Source: Desulfobulbaceae bacterium (GTDB taxonomy: Bacteria; Desulfobacterota; Desulfobulbia; Desulfobulbales; Desulfobulbaceae). From it: DNA of 64,000 bases. The stretch lies in NCBI GenBank assembly GCA_003508005.1, contig DNUE01000058.1:127576-191575 (forward strand), written 5' to 3'. The notes beneath the pieces were generated by a model. It saw only the letters and a list, made by a program, of their open reading frames with translations. It did no database searches and was not told where the DNA came from. How positions within the stretch are numbered: position 1 is the stretch's first letter; each line of letters starts with the position of its first letter. A program made the position numbers and the translations under genes. Shown here piece after piece: positions 55,142 through 64,000 of this stretch.

Positions 55142-58100
55142 ATGCGAAACAACCGAAGATTCATCTTCATCTTCTTTTCCATTCTCTCTATCCTGGCCCC
55201 TGTCATTGCCCAGGCCGCGGATCTCGAACTGGAGCGAACCCTGCACCGAAATTTCAACACGAGCCGGGTTCTCCTGGCAAAGATCGAACAGGCCATGCTC
55301 CGGGGGGAGTCCTCTTCCGGCCCTCTGGCGGAACTCAAGGAACTCGGCGCATCAGTCCGAAAAGACCACCAGGCCTTTCTCGAGCAGCTCAGGGCCAGAG
55401 GCAGTGAGCTTGACGCCCTCGGCGAAGAGGCCGCCACGCGGCATGCGGCCGTGCAGGAGCACTATGAACAGTTGCTGACCCGCTATCTTTCGGCCCTTGC
55501 CGCGCTCGACAATCAGCAGGTCCCCCTGGCGGCGATCCGGGAGTTGCAACAGATCCTCTCTGAGATCCTGCCTGAAAGGAAGCTGCCGATCCATGGCAGC
55601 CTCCCCTACCGCCACCTCAACCTGCCGGCACAGAGCCCGAAAACCGCCCCGGTGATCGTCCCGGCCTACCAGGGCGGGACGGCGGACTTCGGCGGCGCGG
55701 ACCTGGCGGCGAGTCCCGAAGCCCCCATCTCGCTGACGATTGCCAGCTTGGCGCAGGACCTGGCATGGAACCCGGTTACGATGTACGAATGGGTGAAAAA
55801 CAACATTACCACCGAATGGTACTGGGGGGCGATGAAGGGGGCGGAAGAGACCCTGCGCCAGGGCAGCGGCAATGACGCCGATCAGGCGGCGCTGCTGGTG
55901 GCCCTGTTTCGCGCCGCGGGATTTCCGGCCCGCTACGTGCGGGGGGTGCTGGAGTTTTTTCCGGACCTCGAGGGGGCCAGGGCGCAGACCGGGCTGGACG
56001 CCCCCCTTGATATCGCCCGCTTTTTTCAAAAAGCAGGCATCCCGTATGAGACGGTCATCGCCGGCGGCCGGATCAGCAATTTCCGCATCGAGCATATCTG
56101 GGTCGAGGTGGCGATCCCCTACGACAATTACCGGGGCTCCCTGGTCGATGAGCTGGGTGCCTCCTGGCTGGCCCTGGACACCAGCATCAAGGTCGTCGGC
56201 TCTTCTGCAACCACCCCCGCGGCCGGACTGCAGACCCTGGATCTCGCAGGAATCGGAGAAGGCTATCTGGCCGGGTTCAGGACAGAGGCGCCCCTGGATT
56301 ATCTGGCCGCGCAACTGAACGAGCAGCTGGCCGGAACCCATCCGGGCGTGACTTATGCTGACCTGCTGCTGCGCCGGACCATCAACCAGGAGCACATGCA
56401 GATCATTCCGGCGGGCCTCCAGTTTACGGAAATTGCCGTCACCGGCGAGTACGCCCGCCTGCCGGCCGAACTCCTGCACCAGGCCAGGTTCATCGCCAAA
56501 ACAACTTCCGGGGCAACCATCTTCGACCAGACCCTGCCGATCTACAAGCTCTCCAACAGGAGCCTGGCCGTCACCTTCGAGCCGGAGACCATTGAAGACC
56601 AGGAGATCATGAACGCCTACGGCAGCATGGACCTCACCCCCCTGTACCTCATCCGCCTGCGCCCTGTCCTCACCGTTGCCGGCGCGAGGGAGATCGTCGG
56701 CCAGGGCGGTTTGACAGCAGGGTCAAATTTCAGCCTGGCGGTGGAACTGGCCGCTCCCTGGGGAAGGGAACGGGTCGAGAAGATCCTCGTTGCCGGCTAC
56801 CCGACCCTCATCGCCATCGCCGCGCAGCAGGCAGTAATGCCCGAGACGATCCCCCTCGGACGGAAAAATGGGGAGCGCCTGCTTTATGAACGGGCCATGT
56901 CCTATATCGACCTGGGCAACAAGGCGGAGGAAGAACTCGCCGCGCTCCTGCAACTGAACATTGCCCGCCCGCTGCCGACCCTGGTCGCTCTGGGCGGGGT
57001 GCTGGACGTGGTTTCCCTGCTCGGTACCCCCTATGGCTTCACCTGGCAGGGGCTGTATCTGGACGCGGCCCTGCGGGTGGTGGAGGCACTGGGCGGTGTT
57101 GTCCCGGCCGGCATTGACCCTGGCACCCTGTTCATGGGCCTGGCCGCACTGCAGAACTCACACCTGGAGCACCGGATATTTGAAGAAGGATTCGGGGTGG
57201 AGTCGGTCTCCACTGCCAAGCTGCTGGCCTTGGCCAACGATGAGGGCCTGCCACTCGCGGTGATCGACGCGGCGAATGTCAATACGGCGCTGCCGGCCCT
57301 GAACTTGCCGGCGGGCATCCGCGCGGATATCGCCGCCGCGGTCAACCAGGGCTGTCGCGTCACCATCCCCGCGAGCGAGATGGTGCACGAAGACTGGTCC
57401 GGCCATGTCTTTCGCAAGGAGAATCCCGCCACCTCGGAGTCCGGCTGGATGCTCGCCGGCGCCATCGCCGGGGGGATGACCGCCTGGAACCCGGAGCGCT
57501 GGCCCGAGGAGTACCGGGAGATCCTGACCCATCCGGGAGTGGACTCGTCGGGCGATCCGGCGAGCGCGGTGGAGCTCAGGGTGCTCAGAGGCCAACCGGA
57601 TTCCCTGACCGGAATCGCGGGCAGGCCGCTGGCCGGCCCGGTTCAGGTCCTGGCCCTGGATGAGGCGGGCAAGCCGGTCCGGGGAGTGGAGCTCAGGTTC
57701 GCGGTCAAGGCGGGCGGGGGGAAGGTCAGCCTCCATGCGCACTCCTCCTGGCAGCAGGAGGTCCTGGTGCAAACCGCCTATAACGGCGTCGCCAGCGTCG
57801 ATGTGCTGTGCAGCCAGTCCACGGCCGTCAACCCGACCACGGCCAGAAGATCGTCCGACCCCTTCCCGCAGCGGGTGGACGAGACGGTGATCGAGGTGAC
57901 CTCCATAAGCGGCCTGCGCACGAGTGCACCGGTCTCGGTTTTCGGGTTCCCGGATGCGCCGCACCGCCTGCAGGTCACGGGCGGCGGCGCCGGCGGGACC
58001 ATCCTCACCTGGGCCGCGACCCTGATCGCGTCTGTGGAAGACAAGCACAACAACCCGCGCAACGGCGAGCAGGTTGCGTTCAGCATGGGTCCGCCCCGGT

Positions 58101-61100
58101 CCGGTTCGGCCTGCGGCGCCGGCAGCCGGCCTGGGCTGCTCATCGGCGCGGACGACCCCTGCGTGCCGGCCATTCCGGTCAACGGCCAGTGCGGCAGCGG
58201 TTCGCTCACCGGGACCACCGGCCTGCACCTGGGCGCGGTCGCCCATGTCCTGCTGGGCGACCTGCCCGCCGCCGACTACCCGGTGACCATCCGCTCCGGC
58301 GAACTAGTTGACGAGGTCACGGTCGCCTCCCACCCGGCCGGCACCTGCGACCCGGAGGACGCGCCCTACAGCGCCCTGGTCCTGCGGGTGCTCCATGACA
58401 CGGACGAACAGGGCAACATCATCACCGCCGGGCCGGTCAGCACCCCCGGCCATCCCGCCACTGTCCCGCTCCTGGCCAGGATGTATGCCCTCCGGGAGCA
58501 GGCAATCGAGGTGAACCGGGAGGTCCCCTGCCTGCCCAGCGGCACCGATACCTGCCCGGTCCGGCAGGGCACCGGCGCCTACGAGATCGACTCCGTTTTC
58601 GTAAGCGCCTCGGTCAGCTTTGCCGGGACCCCGGCCGAACCCCTGGGCGGCGGCCTGTACCGGGTCAACTTCCCTGTTTCGTCCATGCCGACAAAGCACG
58701 AGATCGATGTCACCGGTGAGGCAACGGTGAGGGAGAAGATCACCGTGGATATCTGCGACGAGCGCAACGAGTGCCGGCTGGTCGAGGAGGAGCGGCCTCT
58801 CGAGCAGGTACACCATGCCACCACCGTCTACGCGGTCGAGGTGACCGTGCCGAGTAAGCGCCATATCATCCCGGTGAACGAGGAGGGCTACGTCACCGCC
58901 GACTCTCCCCTTGCCTTTACCATCGCCCCGCCGGAATACATTGCCGCCACCGCCGATGTCGTCCTGTCGGAGAAAACCGGCTCGGGCGAGTTCGAGGAAA
59001 TCGCCTATTTTTCTGCCGAGACCTCGGGCCAGGGCGGGATGACCTTCCTGCCCGGGTTCCGGTTCGACCAGGAGAAGGCATACCGGGCCCAGGTGGTATT
59101 GAACGAGGGCTCGGACGCCATGGAGATCCGGAGCCGGGAGATGACCATCCAGCCCCTCACCCTGGAACTCGACGCGGATCTGAACCGCGACGGGCAGTGG
59201 CAGGAGGACGATCCCCTGGAGCACACCGCGCCCGGCCTGGTCATCCCCCTCAACCTCGACGACGATGACCGGGACGGCGTGGCGGACAACATCGACGGCT
59301 ATGATGCGGACGGGACTCTCGGCAACAGAGATGATAGCATAACCAAAGGAGATGACGACCTGATCGAGATAAAACTGCGGGCCTTGCCGGCCGGTCTCGC
59401 GGAAGGCACGGTTGCCCTGACGATCCTGCAGGGAGCGGATAAAGTCAAGGTGTGGACCGATCGGAACAAAGGTGCGGAGCATCTCCTGATCGACGGCCCG
59501 GCCAATCCTGCCTCGGCTGCCAGAACCTGGACCCTGGGGGCCGACATCGCGGATCTGGCCAGTCTGCCGCAATCGTTGTATATTGAAGGAATCAATCCCA
59601 GCACGAACAGGGACGATACCGCGATCCTGGTGACCACCTACCGCTCCGTTGCCGACCAGGCCCGGGAGGTCGAGCTGGACCGGCTGCAGGTCGCCGTCAT
59701 GACCACGGCCCTGGTGCCAAACTTCAACCGGGATAGGGTTATCGATAATGATGACCGGAACAAGGTCACTGAAGAGACCCCCTGGCGGTTCTGGGTGAAT
59801 GATGATGACGACGGCGGTGCGGACGGCGAAGGCATCGGCGGCAGTGAAAATGACCTGCCCGGCCGGAACAAGGACAATGAGGATTTTGCGGTGAACGGCA
59901 TCCGCGACCTGATCGACTTCTTCCCGCTCCACCTGGATATGGGCAAGGCCCTGGCCTTCTGGCCGCCAGCGGAAGGATATGAGTATATTCTCAGGAATAT
60001 TTCCGGTGACGGTTCCGCCAGCCCCGGCCTGGCCGTGGTCGAGGGGATGGCCGGAGCCTCCTGGTTGAGTGCGGATGGCGTAAATCAGTATCTGGAAGAC
60101 CCGGTGGTGGCCGGTCAATTCGCATCAAGCCAGGTGAAGCCGCTCTCCGAAGACGGGGTGAAGCTCTCAGCCGCGTTCCTTGACCAGCTCAACGCCTCGC
60201 CCGGCAACGGCATCATTCTGGTCGAGGGCAGGAGGCCGTGGTCGGGACAGATAACCCTGGAGATCAGAAAAAGCGGAGCCGTCGCCCACGCAACCTCCCT
60301 GCCGCTGGAGGTGGTTGGGGTGGAGGAGATGTTCGGCCACAAGAACCTGCGAGGTGTAGCCGGGGCCACCGATGGCGATCCGGACCGTTATGTGGAGATC
60401 GATCCGGAAACAGGCAAACTCTATGTCGGCGACAACCAGGAGATCGGCAAACAGCCCTCCTGCATGCAGGGGGTGGATAGGTCGCTGGTCTGGATGCACG
60501 GCTATAACAATTCCCCGACGGATGCCCGGGCCACCTTTGCCGAGGTGTTCAAGCGCTTTTTCCACGCCGGATTGACCGGACGGTTCTACGGGGTGAGCTG
60601 GTACGGCGATCCGCCGGCGCCGCTCTCCACTTCGCATTACCATCAGGCGGTGGTCAATGCCTTTGCCACCGCCGGAGAATATGCCAGGTTCGTCGGCTTG
60701 ATTCCCGGTTCAACCTCGATTGCCGCCCACAGCCTGGGGAACCTGGTCGTCGGTTCAGCCATCCAGGACCATGGGCTGGAGAATTTCACCAAGTACTTTG
60801 CCGTCGACGCCGCAGTGGCCTTGGAGGCATATGGGCAGGTGGCGGTTGATGAGGGTATGATCCGGGTCGATGACTGGCTCTCCTATTGGCAATATGAAGG
60901 AGTTGATGCCCAGGGCAATTTGGTACAAGGCGACAAGCTCCTTGCCAGCGAGTGGCATACCTTGTTCAGCCCTTCGGACAACCGTCATCAACTCACCTGG
61001 CGGGATCGGCTGGGTACAGTCCCGTCGGACAAGGTCTTCAACTTCTTCTCCTCCACCGAGGATGTGTTGCGGGCATATCCTGATGACGATCTGGTCAATA

Positions 61101-61810
61101 TTTTCGAACTGCTGAAAAATCTGGACAATTTCAATAGTTATCTTTCGATTTCCACTTGGGTGAAGCAGGAGAAATTCAAGGGGCGGCGCAGCTTCTTCAA
61201 TATCGCCTCTAACCTCTGCGGCTTTTCGAGCAGCTACTGCGGCTGGAGTTTCAACACCGACTGGGATGTGGCCAAGGAACCGCCGGAAGATAACCCGGAC
61301 GGCACGCCGGTTAAAGTCCACCGCACACCGGCCCAGGCCGCGCTCATCCCCACTGATGCGCTGCAGAAAAACCCGTTCTTCAGCCTGCCGACCTTCAAAC
61401 TGTTTGGCGCAGACCTGGCAGAACTGGTTTCCGACATCCCTGAAGACCCTGCGCCAAGCACATTTGTGATGAAGAATATCAGCGAAACCGACTTGACCGG
61501 GTATTATGAAAACAACCAACCGGCCCATGAATTGGTGAAGGTCCGCGACTGGCTTCTCGCCGAGGCCTTCCCGGCCACCACCCTGCCCATGGGGGCGAAG
61601 AGAAACCCCATCCTATACCAACGGGAGCAAAATGTAGATATGTCAGGTGTGAAGGATGAAACCGGCGGCTGCTGCAAGACCAGTGAGGATTTATGGCCGA
61701 GGGAAGATCCAGAAATCGGAAGGCCATGGTTTCATAGCGACTATAAAGTCGTACCATATCAGCATGTTAACTCATTTTACAAAAAGATTAAGGAGCTTAT
61801 TGGCAATTGA
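55142..61810 (+). CDS. Exported transglutaminase-like/alpha-beta hydrolase mosaic protein (2,222 residues)
   Basis: Signal peptide (residues 1-25, ending IAQA), then a helical coiled-coil-like region to about 150. A transglutaminase-like fold at 195-350 keeps His318 (IEHIWVEV) and Asp346 (WLALDTS), but the usual Cys in the G-x-C-x-D-x-A motif is Asp245 (GNDADQAALLVALFRAAGFP). A long beta-rich middle follows, with Asp-rich, calcium-type stretches near 1370-1400 and 1540-1580. The C-terminal unit, about 1770-1920, is an alpha/beta hydrolase: WMHGYNNSP (His1786) and an AHSLGN nucleophile elbow (Ser1864). It lies 90 bases after the giant gene and overlaps the region before the next gene, so the three probably form an operon. 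It is about 240 kDa. Substrates of either domain are unknown. Confidence 0.87.
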   Translation: MRNNRRFIFIFFSILSILAPVIAQAADLELERTLHRNFNTSRVLLAKIEQAMLRGESSSGPLAELKELGASVRKDHQAFLEQLRARGSELDALGEEAATRHAAVQEHYEQLLTRYLSALAALDNQQVPLAAIRELQQILSEILPERKLPIHGSLPYRHLNLPAQSPKTAPVIVPAYQGGTADFGGADLAASPEAPISLTIASLAQDLAWNPVTMYEWVKNNITTEWYWGAMKGAEETLRQGSGNDADQAALLVALFRAAGFPARYVRGVLEFFPDLEGARAQTGLDAPLDIARFFQKAGIPYETVIAGGRISNFRIEHIWVEVAIPYDNYRGSLVDELGASWLALDTSIKVVGSSATTPAAGLQTLDLAGIGEGYLAGFRTEAPLDYLAAQLNEQLAGTHPGVTYADLLLRRTINQEHMQIIPAGLQFTEIAVTGEYARLPAELLHQARFIAKTTSGATIFDQTLPIYKLSNRSLAVTFEPETIEDQEIMNAYGSMDLTPLYLIRLRPVLTVAGAREIVGQGGLTAGSNFSLAVELAAPWGRERVEKILVAGYPTLIAIAAQQAVMPETIPLGRKNGERLLYERAMSYIDLGNKAEEELAALLQLNIARPLPTLVALGGVLDVVSLLGTPYGFTWQGLYLDAALRVVEALGGVVPAGIDPGTLFMGLAALQNSHLEHRIFEEGFGVESVSTAKLLALANDEGLPLAVIDAANVNTALPALNLPAGIRADIAAAVNQGCRVTIPASEMVHEDWSGHVFRKENPATSESGWMLAGAIAGGMTAWNPERWPEEYREILTHPGVDSSGDPASAVELRVLRGQPDSLTGIAGRPLAGPVQVLALDEAGKPVRGVELRFAVKAGGGKVSLHAHSSWQQEVLVQTAYNGVASVDVLCSQSTAVNPTTARRSSDPFPQRVDETVIEVTSISGLRTSAPVSVFGFPDAPHRLQVTGGGAGGTILTWAATLIASVEDKHNNPRNGEQVAFSMGPPRSGSACGAGSRPGLLIGADDPCVPAIPVNGQCGSGSLTGTTGLHLGAVAHVLLGDLPAADYPVTIRSGELVDEVTVASHPAGTCDPEDAPYSALVLRVLHDTDEQGNIITAGPVSTPGHPATVPLLARMYALREQAIEVNREVPCLPSGTDTCPVRQGTGAYEIDSVFVSASVSFAGTPAEPLGGGLYRVNFPVSSMPTKHEIDVTGEATVREKITVDICDERNECRLVEEERPLEQVHHATTVYAVEVTVPSKRHIIPVNEEGYVTADSPLAFTIAPPEYIAATADVVLSEKTGSGEFEEIAYFSAETSGQGGMTFLPGFRFDQEKAYRAQVVLNEGSDAMEIRSREMTIQPLTLELDADLNRDGQWQEDDPLEHTAPGLVIPLNLDDDDRDGVADNIDGYDADGTLGNRDDSITKGDDDLIEIKLRALPAGLAEGTVALTILQGADKVKVWTDRNKGAEHLLIDGPANPASAARTWTLGADIADLASLPQSLYIEGINPSTNRDDTAILVTTYRSVADQAREVELDRLQVAVMTTALVPNFNRDRVIDNDDRNKVTEETPWRFWVNDDDDGGADGEGIGGSENDLPGRNKDNEDFAVNGIRDLIDFFPLHLDMGKALAFWPPAEGYEYILRNISGDGSASPGLAVVEGMAGASWLSADGVNQYLEDPVVAGQFASSQVKPLSEDGVKLSAAFLDQLNASPGNGIILVEGRRPWSGQITLEIRKSGAVAHATSLPLEVVGVEEMFGHKNLRGVAGATDGDPDRYVEIDPETGKLYVGDNQEIGKQPSCMQGVDRSLVWMHGYNNSPTDARATFAEVFKRFFHAGLTGRFYGVSWYGDPPAPLSTSHYHQAVVNAFATAGEYARFVGLIPGSTSIAAHSLGNLVVGSAIQDHGLENFTKYFAVDAAVALEAYGQVAVDEGMIRVDDWLSYWQYEGVDAQGNLVQGDKLLASEWHTLFSPSDNRHQLTWRDRLGTVPSDKVFNFFSSTEDVLRAYPDDDLVNIFELLKNLDNFNSYLSISTWVKQEKFKGRRSFFNIASNLCGFSSSYCGWSFNTDWDVAKEPPEDNPDGTPVKVHRTPAQAALIPTDALQKNPFFSLPTFKLFGADLAELVSDIPEDPAPSTFVMKNISETDLTGYYENNQPAHELVKVRDWLLAEAFPATTLPMGAKRNPILYQREQNVDMSGVKDETGGCCKTSEDLWPREDPEIGRPWFHSDYKVVPYQHVNSFYKKIKELIGN

Positions 61811-61821
61811 AGGGCAAAACT

Positions 61822-62802
61822 ATGAGAAAATACTTCCTTTTATTATGTGCAATATTTTGCATTTTCAACGCAAACCAATCTTTTGGATACCCGACGGGTA
61901 AGCTTACACTCAAGGTGATAGATGACGAGGCCGGAAATCCAATTCGAGGCGCTATGGTTCACGTTTCCTTTATGCAGGCAAATGATTCTGGCATCGGCTT
62001 GAAGACCATAAGAAATAACGATGTTACAAATGCGGAAGGATTTGTATCTTTTCAAGGTGTTGGCATGGAGTCTGTGGGAGCTACCATAAGCAAGGATGGC
62101 TATTATCAAAGCGGTTCAGGCTTTAAATTCACCTCAAGTTCAAACGTCACCAACCGCTGGGAGCCCTGGAATCCGACTGTGGAGGTGGTGCTGAAGAAGA
62201 AGCGCAATCCGGTGCCGATGTATGTGAAAGGAACAGACAATTTAAAACTGCCTCAGTTTGATATACCAATTGGCTATGACCTCGAAAAGGGGGATTTAGT
62301 GGTCCCGTATGGGACAGGTACGACGAGTGATTTTATTTTTTCCATGCATTCTGCGGAACGTGCCTATACCGACTACGAGTGCAATTTTTCACTGACCTTC
62401 TCGAATGAATTCGATGGAATACAGGAATATTTTTTCGATTCAAATAATCAGAGTAATTACAAATGGCCGTTCCTTGCTCCCGAGTCTGGTTATGTCACTA
62501 CACTCTTCAAAGAAAAATCCATGCAACCAGGAAAAGGCTATACATCCAACGAAATAGAGAATGTTCATTACATTTTCAGAGTGCGAACCAAAACCGACAA
62601 TGACGGTAAAATCGTCTCGGCCTTGTACGGAAAGATCGTAAAGGAATTTGAATTTGATCCGAAAGGCGCGATTTTTTTTGGTTACTACCTCAACCCCGAC
62701 GGCACCCGGAACCTGGAGGAAGACCCAAAAAGGAACCTGTTCAAGGAGAAAATGAAGCGGGGTCAAATCTTTATTCTTGACACAAGCAGGTCAGGAGGAT
62801 AA
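61822..62802 (+). CDS. Exported carboxypeptidase-regulatory-like protein, C-terminus read from a repeat
   Basis: A 326-residue protein. ATG 61822 is preceded by GAAGGGCAAAAC; the upstream TTG frame overlaps the previous stop. The signal peptide ends near QSFGYP. Residues 25-110 form a carboxypeptidase-regulatory-like beta unit (KLTLKVIDDEAGNPIRGAMV...). The rest is a second beta-rich unit ending KIVKEFEFDPKGAIFFGYYL and GTRNLEEDPKRNLFKEK. The final 13 or so residues (GQIFILDT...) are coded by the left inverted repeat of the RAYT element, so the natural end has probably been replaced. It is the third gene of the giant-protein cassette. Confidence 0.78.
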   Translation: MRKYFLLLCAIFCIFNANQSFGYPTGKLTLKVIDDEAGNPIRGAMVHVSFMQANDSGIGLKTIRNNDVTNAEGFVSFQGVGMESVGATISKDGYYQSGSGFKFTSSSNVTNRWEPWNPTVEVVLKKKRNPVPMYVKGTDNLKLPQFDIPIGYDLEKGDLVVPYGTGTTSDFIFSMHSAERAYTDYECNFSLTFSNEFDGIQEYFFDSNNQSNYKWPFLAPESGYVTTLFKEKSMQPGKGYTSNEIENVHYIFRVRTKTDNDGKIVSALYGKIVKEFEFDPKGAIFFGYYLNPDGTRNLEEDPKRNLFKEKMKRGQIFILDTSRSGG

Positions 62803-63799
62803 AGGGAGGGCATGGCCAGACCATTGCGCGTTCAGTTTCCCGGTGCACTGTATCATATTACGGGACGTGGAAATGAAAGGAAGGAAATTTTCAGAGATGA
62901 GCGTGACCGAAAGGAGTTTCTAGGGATCCTCGCACAATCTCTTGATACATATGGCGTACTCCTTCACAGCTTTGTGCTGATGACGAATCACTGGCATCTC
63001 CTCGTCCAGACGCCCCTGGGCAATCTCGGCGAATTCATGCGCCATTTCAACATTACTTATACTTCATACTACAATCGCCGTTATAAACGCGTCGGCCATC
63101 TCTACCAAGGCCGCTATAAAAGCTTTCTGGTAGAGGTTGATTCCTACCTTTCCAGGGTTTCGCGGTATATTCATTTAAATCCCGTCAAGGTGGCGGGTAT
63201 GAAGAAAAAGCCGCTGGCCGAGCAACTGCGCTACCTCAGGAACTACCGCTGGAGCAGTCTGCGCGGATATATCGGCCTGGCGGGGCGGTATGACTTTGTG
63301 GAACACGCCACTGTGCTGGCTGAATATGGTGGGGACACCCGCCACGGCAGACTGCGGTACGGGAAACAGCTATCCGAGGATCTGACCGACGGGGTCGGGA
63401 TCAAGGACCTGATTGTTGGCCAGAGCATATTGGGCAGCGCAGGGTTTGTATCCTGGGTGCAGGAAACCTTTCTTAAGGACAAGACCGACCGGGAAAGGCC
63501 CGACGTCGGCAGGATTCACAAATATTTGTCTCAGGAGAAGGTTCTCACTGTTGTGGGAAAGGAAACCGAGAGCAGCGATGTGATGCGCTCGACAGGCACG
63601 CTCCGGCAGATTGTCATGGCCTCCCTGTACAAGTACGGCGGATTGAACAACCGGGAGATAGGGGAGCTGCTGGGCGTGGACTACACGACAGTAAGCCAGG
63701 GCCGGAAGCGCCTGCGCGAGAAGACAGAAAAGGACCAGAAAGTCCGATCGATAGTCGAAAATATCGACCGAGTTATGTCAAGAATAAAGAATTGACCCC
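62759..63799 (+). mobile_element. RAYT element with imperfect terminal inverted repeats
   Basis: The left end (62759-62782, GGGGTCAAATCTTTATTCTT then GACA) and right end (63776-63799, TGTCAAGAATAAAGAATTGA then CCCC) are complementary over 23 of 24 bases. They enclose one transposase gene. The left end lies inside the upstream coding frame; the stop codon of the transposase lies in the right end. A solo left-type end is at 37567-37590. Confidence 0.85.
62812..63795 (+). CDS. REP-associated tyrosine transposase (RAYT, Y1/HUH type)
   Basis: A 327-residue protein; AGGAGGATAAAGGGAGGGC lies before the ATG. The single-strand transposase domain shows FPGALYHITGRGNERKEIF and the metal-binding HWH (His60, His62) in MTNHWHLLVQTPLG. 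It is followed by YYNRRYKRVGHLYQGRYKSF with the probable catalytic Tyr region and YIHLNPVKVAG. The C-terminal 80 residues form a helix-turn-helix unit (LNNREIGELLGVDYTTVSQG), often seen in this longer subgroup. Such enzymes move or copy short palindromes and are usually single-copy. The gene is complete, so it is probably functional. Confidence 0.93.
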   Translation: MARPLRVQFPGALYHITGRGNERKEIFRDERDRKEFLGILAQSLDTYGVLLHSFVLMTNHWHLLVQTPLGNLGEFMRHFNITYTSYYNRRYKRVGHLYQGRYKSFLVEVDSYLSRVSRYIHLNPVKVAGMKKKPLAEQLRYLRNYRWSSLRGYIGLAGRYDFVEHATVLAEYGGDTRHGRLRYGKQLSEDLTDGVGIKDLIVGQSILGSAGFVSWVQETFLKDKTDRERPDVGRIHKYLSQEKVLTVVGKETESSDVMRSTGTLRQIVMASLYKYGGLNNREIGELLGVDYTTVSQGRKRLREKTEKDQKVRSIVENIDRVMSRIKN

Positions 63800-63850
63800 C
63801 CTCCCTCCTCCTCTACAACCCCGTGCAAGTCACTATTTGCCTGGGAAGGA

Positions 63851-64000
63851 CTACAACCTGTACACTAATTTGAGCCGGAAGCTGATCCCGTCCTGTTCGA
63901 TGCTGTCCTGCAGATGCTCCTCCGAACCGGGAAAGGCGTACTCCGTGTCGAACAGGTTGTAGACGCTGGCGGACACCGAAGTTTGACACCTTTCTCTGAT
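63851..64000 (-). CDS. TonB-dependent receptor, C-terminal end only
   Basis: Minus-strand frame open to the window edge, stop at 63851. The translation SVSASVYNLFDTEYAFPGSE, then ...DGISFRLKLVYRL, is the last two strands of a TonB-dependent outer-membrane receptor; the terminal aromatic-containing strand is the barrel-insertion signal. The ligand cannot be told. The first seven visible residues (IRERCQT) do not look like the usual preceding strand, so another repeat may lie at the edge. Confidence 0.75.
   Translation of the reverse strand: MRERCQTSVSASVYNLFDTEYAFPGSEEHLQDSIEQDGISFRLKLVYRL

Overview
ORGANISM. The window looks like a GC-rich (roughly 60%) Gram-negative anaerobe, most likely of the Desulfobacterota (former Deltaproteobacteria, Desulfuromonadales/Desulfobulbales-like). 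This is inferred from rnc followed by an Elp3-like radical SAM gene, an indolepyruvate:ferredoxin oxidoreductase/arylacetate-CoA ligase/Liv transporter cluster, many large secreted beta-rich proteins, and a TonB-receptor C-terminus. The assignment rests on gene content only.

LAYOUT. 0-2.8 kb: the 3' part of a membrane TPR protein and a secreted PD40 propeller protein ending in an unusual C-terminal motif. 2.8-3.1 kb: terminators, a palindromic repeat and tRNA-Cys. 3.2-10.7 kb: rnc, an AT-richer reversed FAD oxidoreductase gene that looks transferred, an Elp3-like radical SAM gene, an ABC-F ATPase and an FG-GAP lipoprotein-like/periplasmic protein. 10.7-21.6 kb: a metabolic block, iorA-iorB-paaK, an ACT-domain protein, livK-livH-livM-livG-livF and a second paaK. 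It would import amino acids, oxidise aryl-pyruvates to acyl-CoA plus reduced ferredoxin and activate free arylacetates. 21.6-29.9 kb: housekeeping genes (rhomboid protease, VanZ-like protein, Sel1 protein, aldo/keto reductase, mutL, class A PBP, ogt). 30.2-38 kb: an accessory zone with an FG-GAP repeat protein, decayed gene pieces, a frame-shifted MopE-type gene, a small secreted protein, a second and third bearer of the C-terminal motif, a VWA protein and duplicated remnants. 38.1-62.8 kb: a three-gene cassette coding for a 5,643-residue secreted mosaic protein, a 2,222-residue transglutaminase-like/hydrolase protein and a small secreted protein. 62.8-64 kb: a REP-associated tyrosine transposase with terminal inverted repeats, then the end of a TonB-dependent receptor.

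MAIN POINTS. (1) Three unrelated exported proteins, at 1457-2761, 30194-31807 and 34586-35620, end in FPW(P/S)MFLPAI followed by 5-8 polar, Lys-containing residues. This is a candidate undescribed C-terminal sorting or processing tag. (2) The 38-62.8 kb cassette is a very large exported mosaic: HExxH peptidase-like, alpha/alpha-toroid, CARDB, FlgD-like Ig, two propellers, fn3 and a GATase-like fold. Its partner carries a transglutaminase-like fold with Asp in the Cys position and a C-terminal alpha/beta hydrolase. (3) The RAYT element supplies coding sequence at both of its ends, and a solo copy of its terminal repeat lies just upstream of the giant gene.
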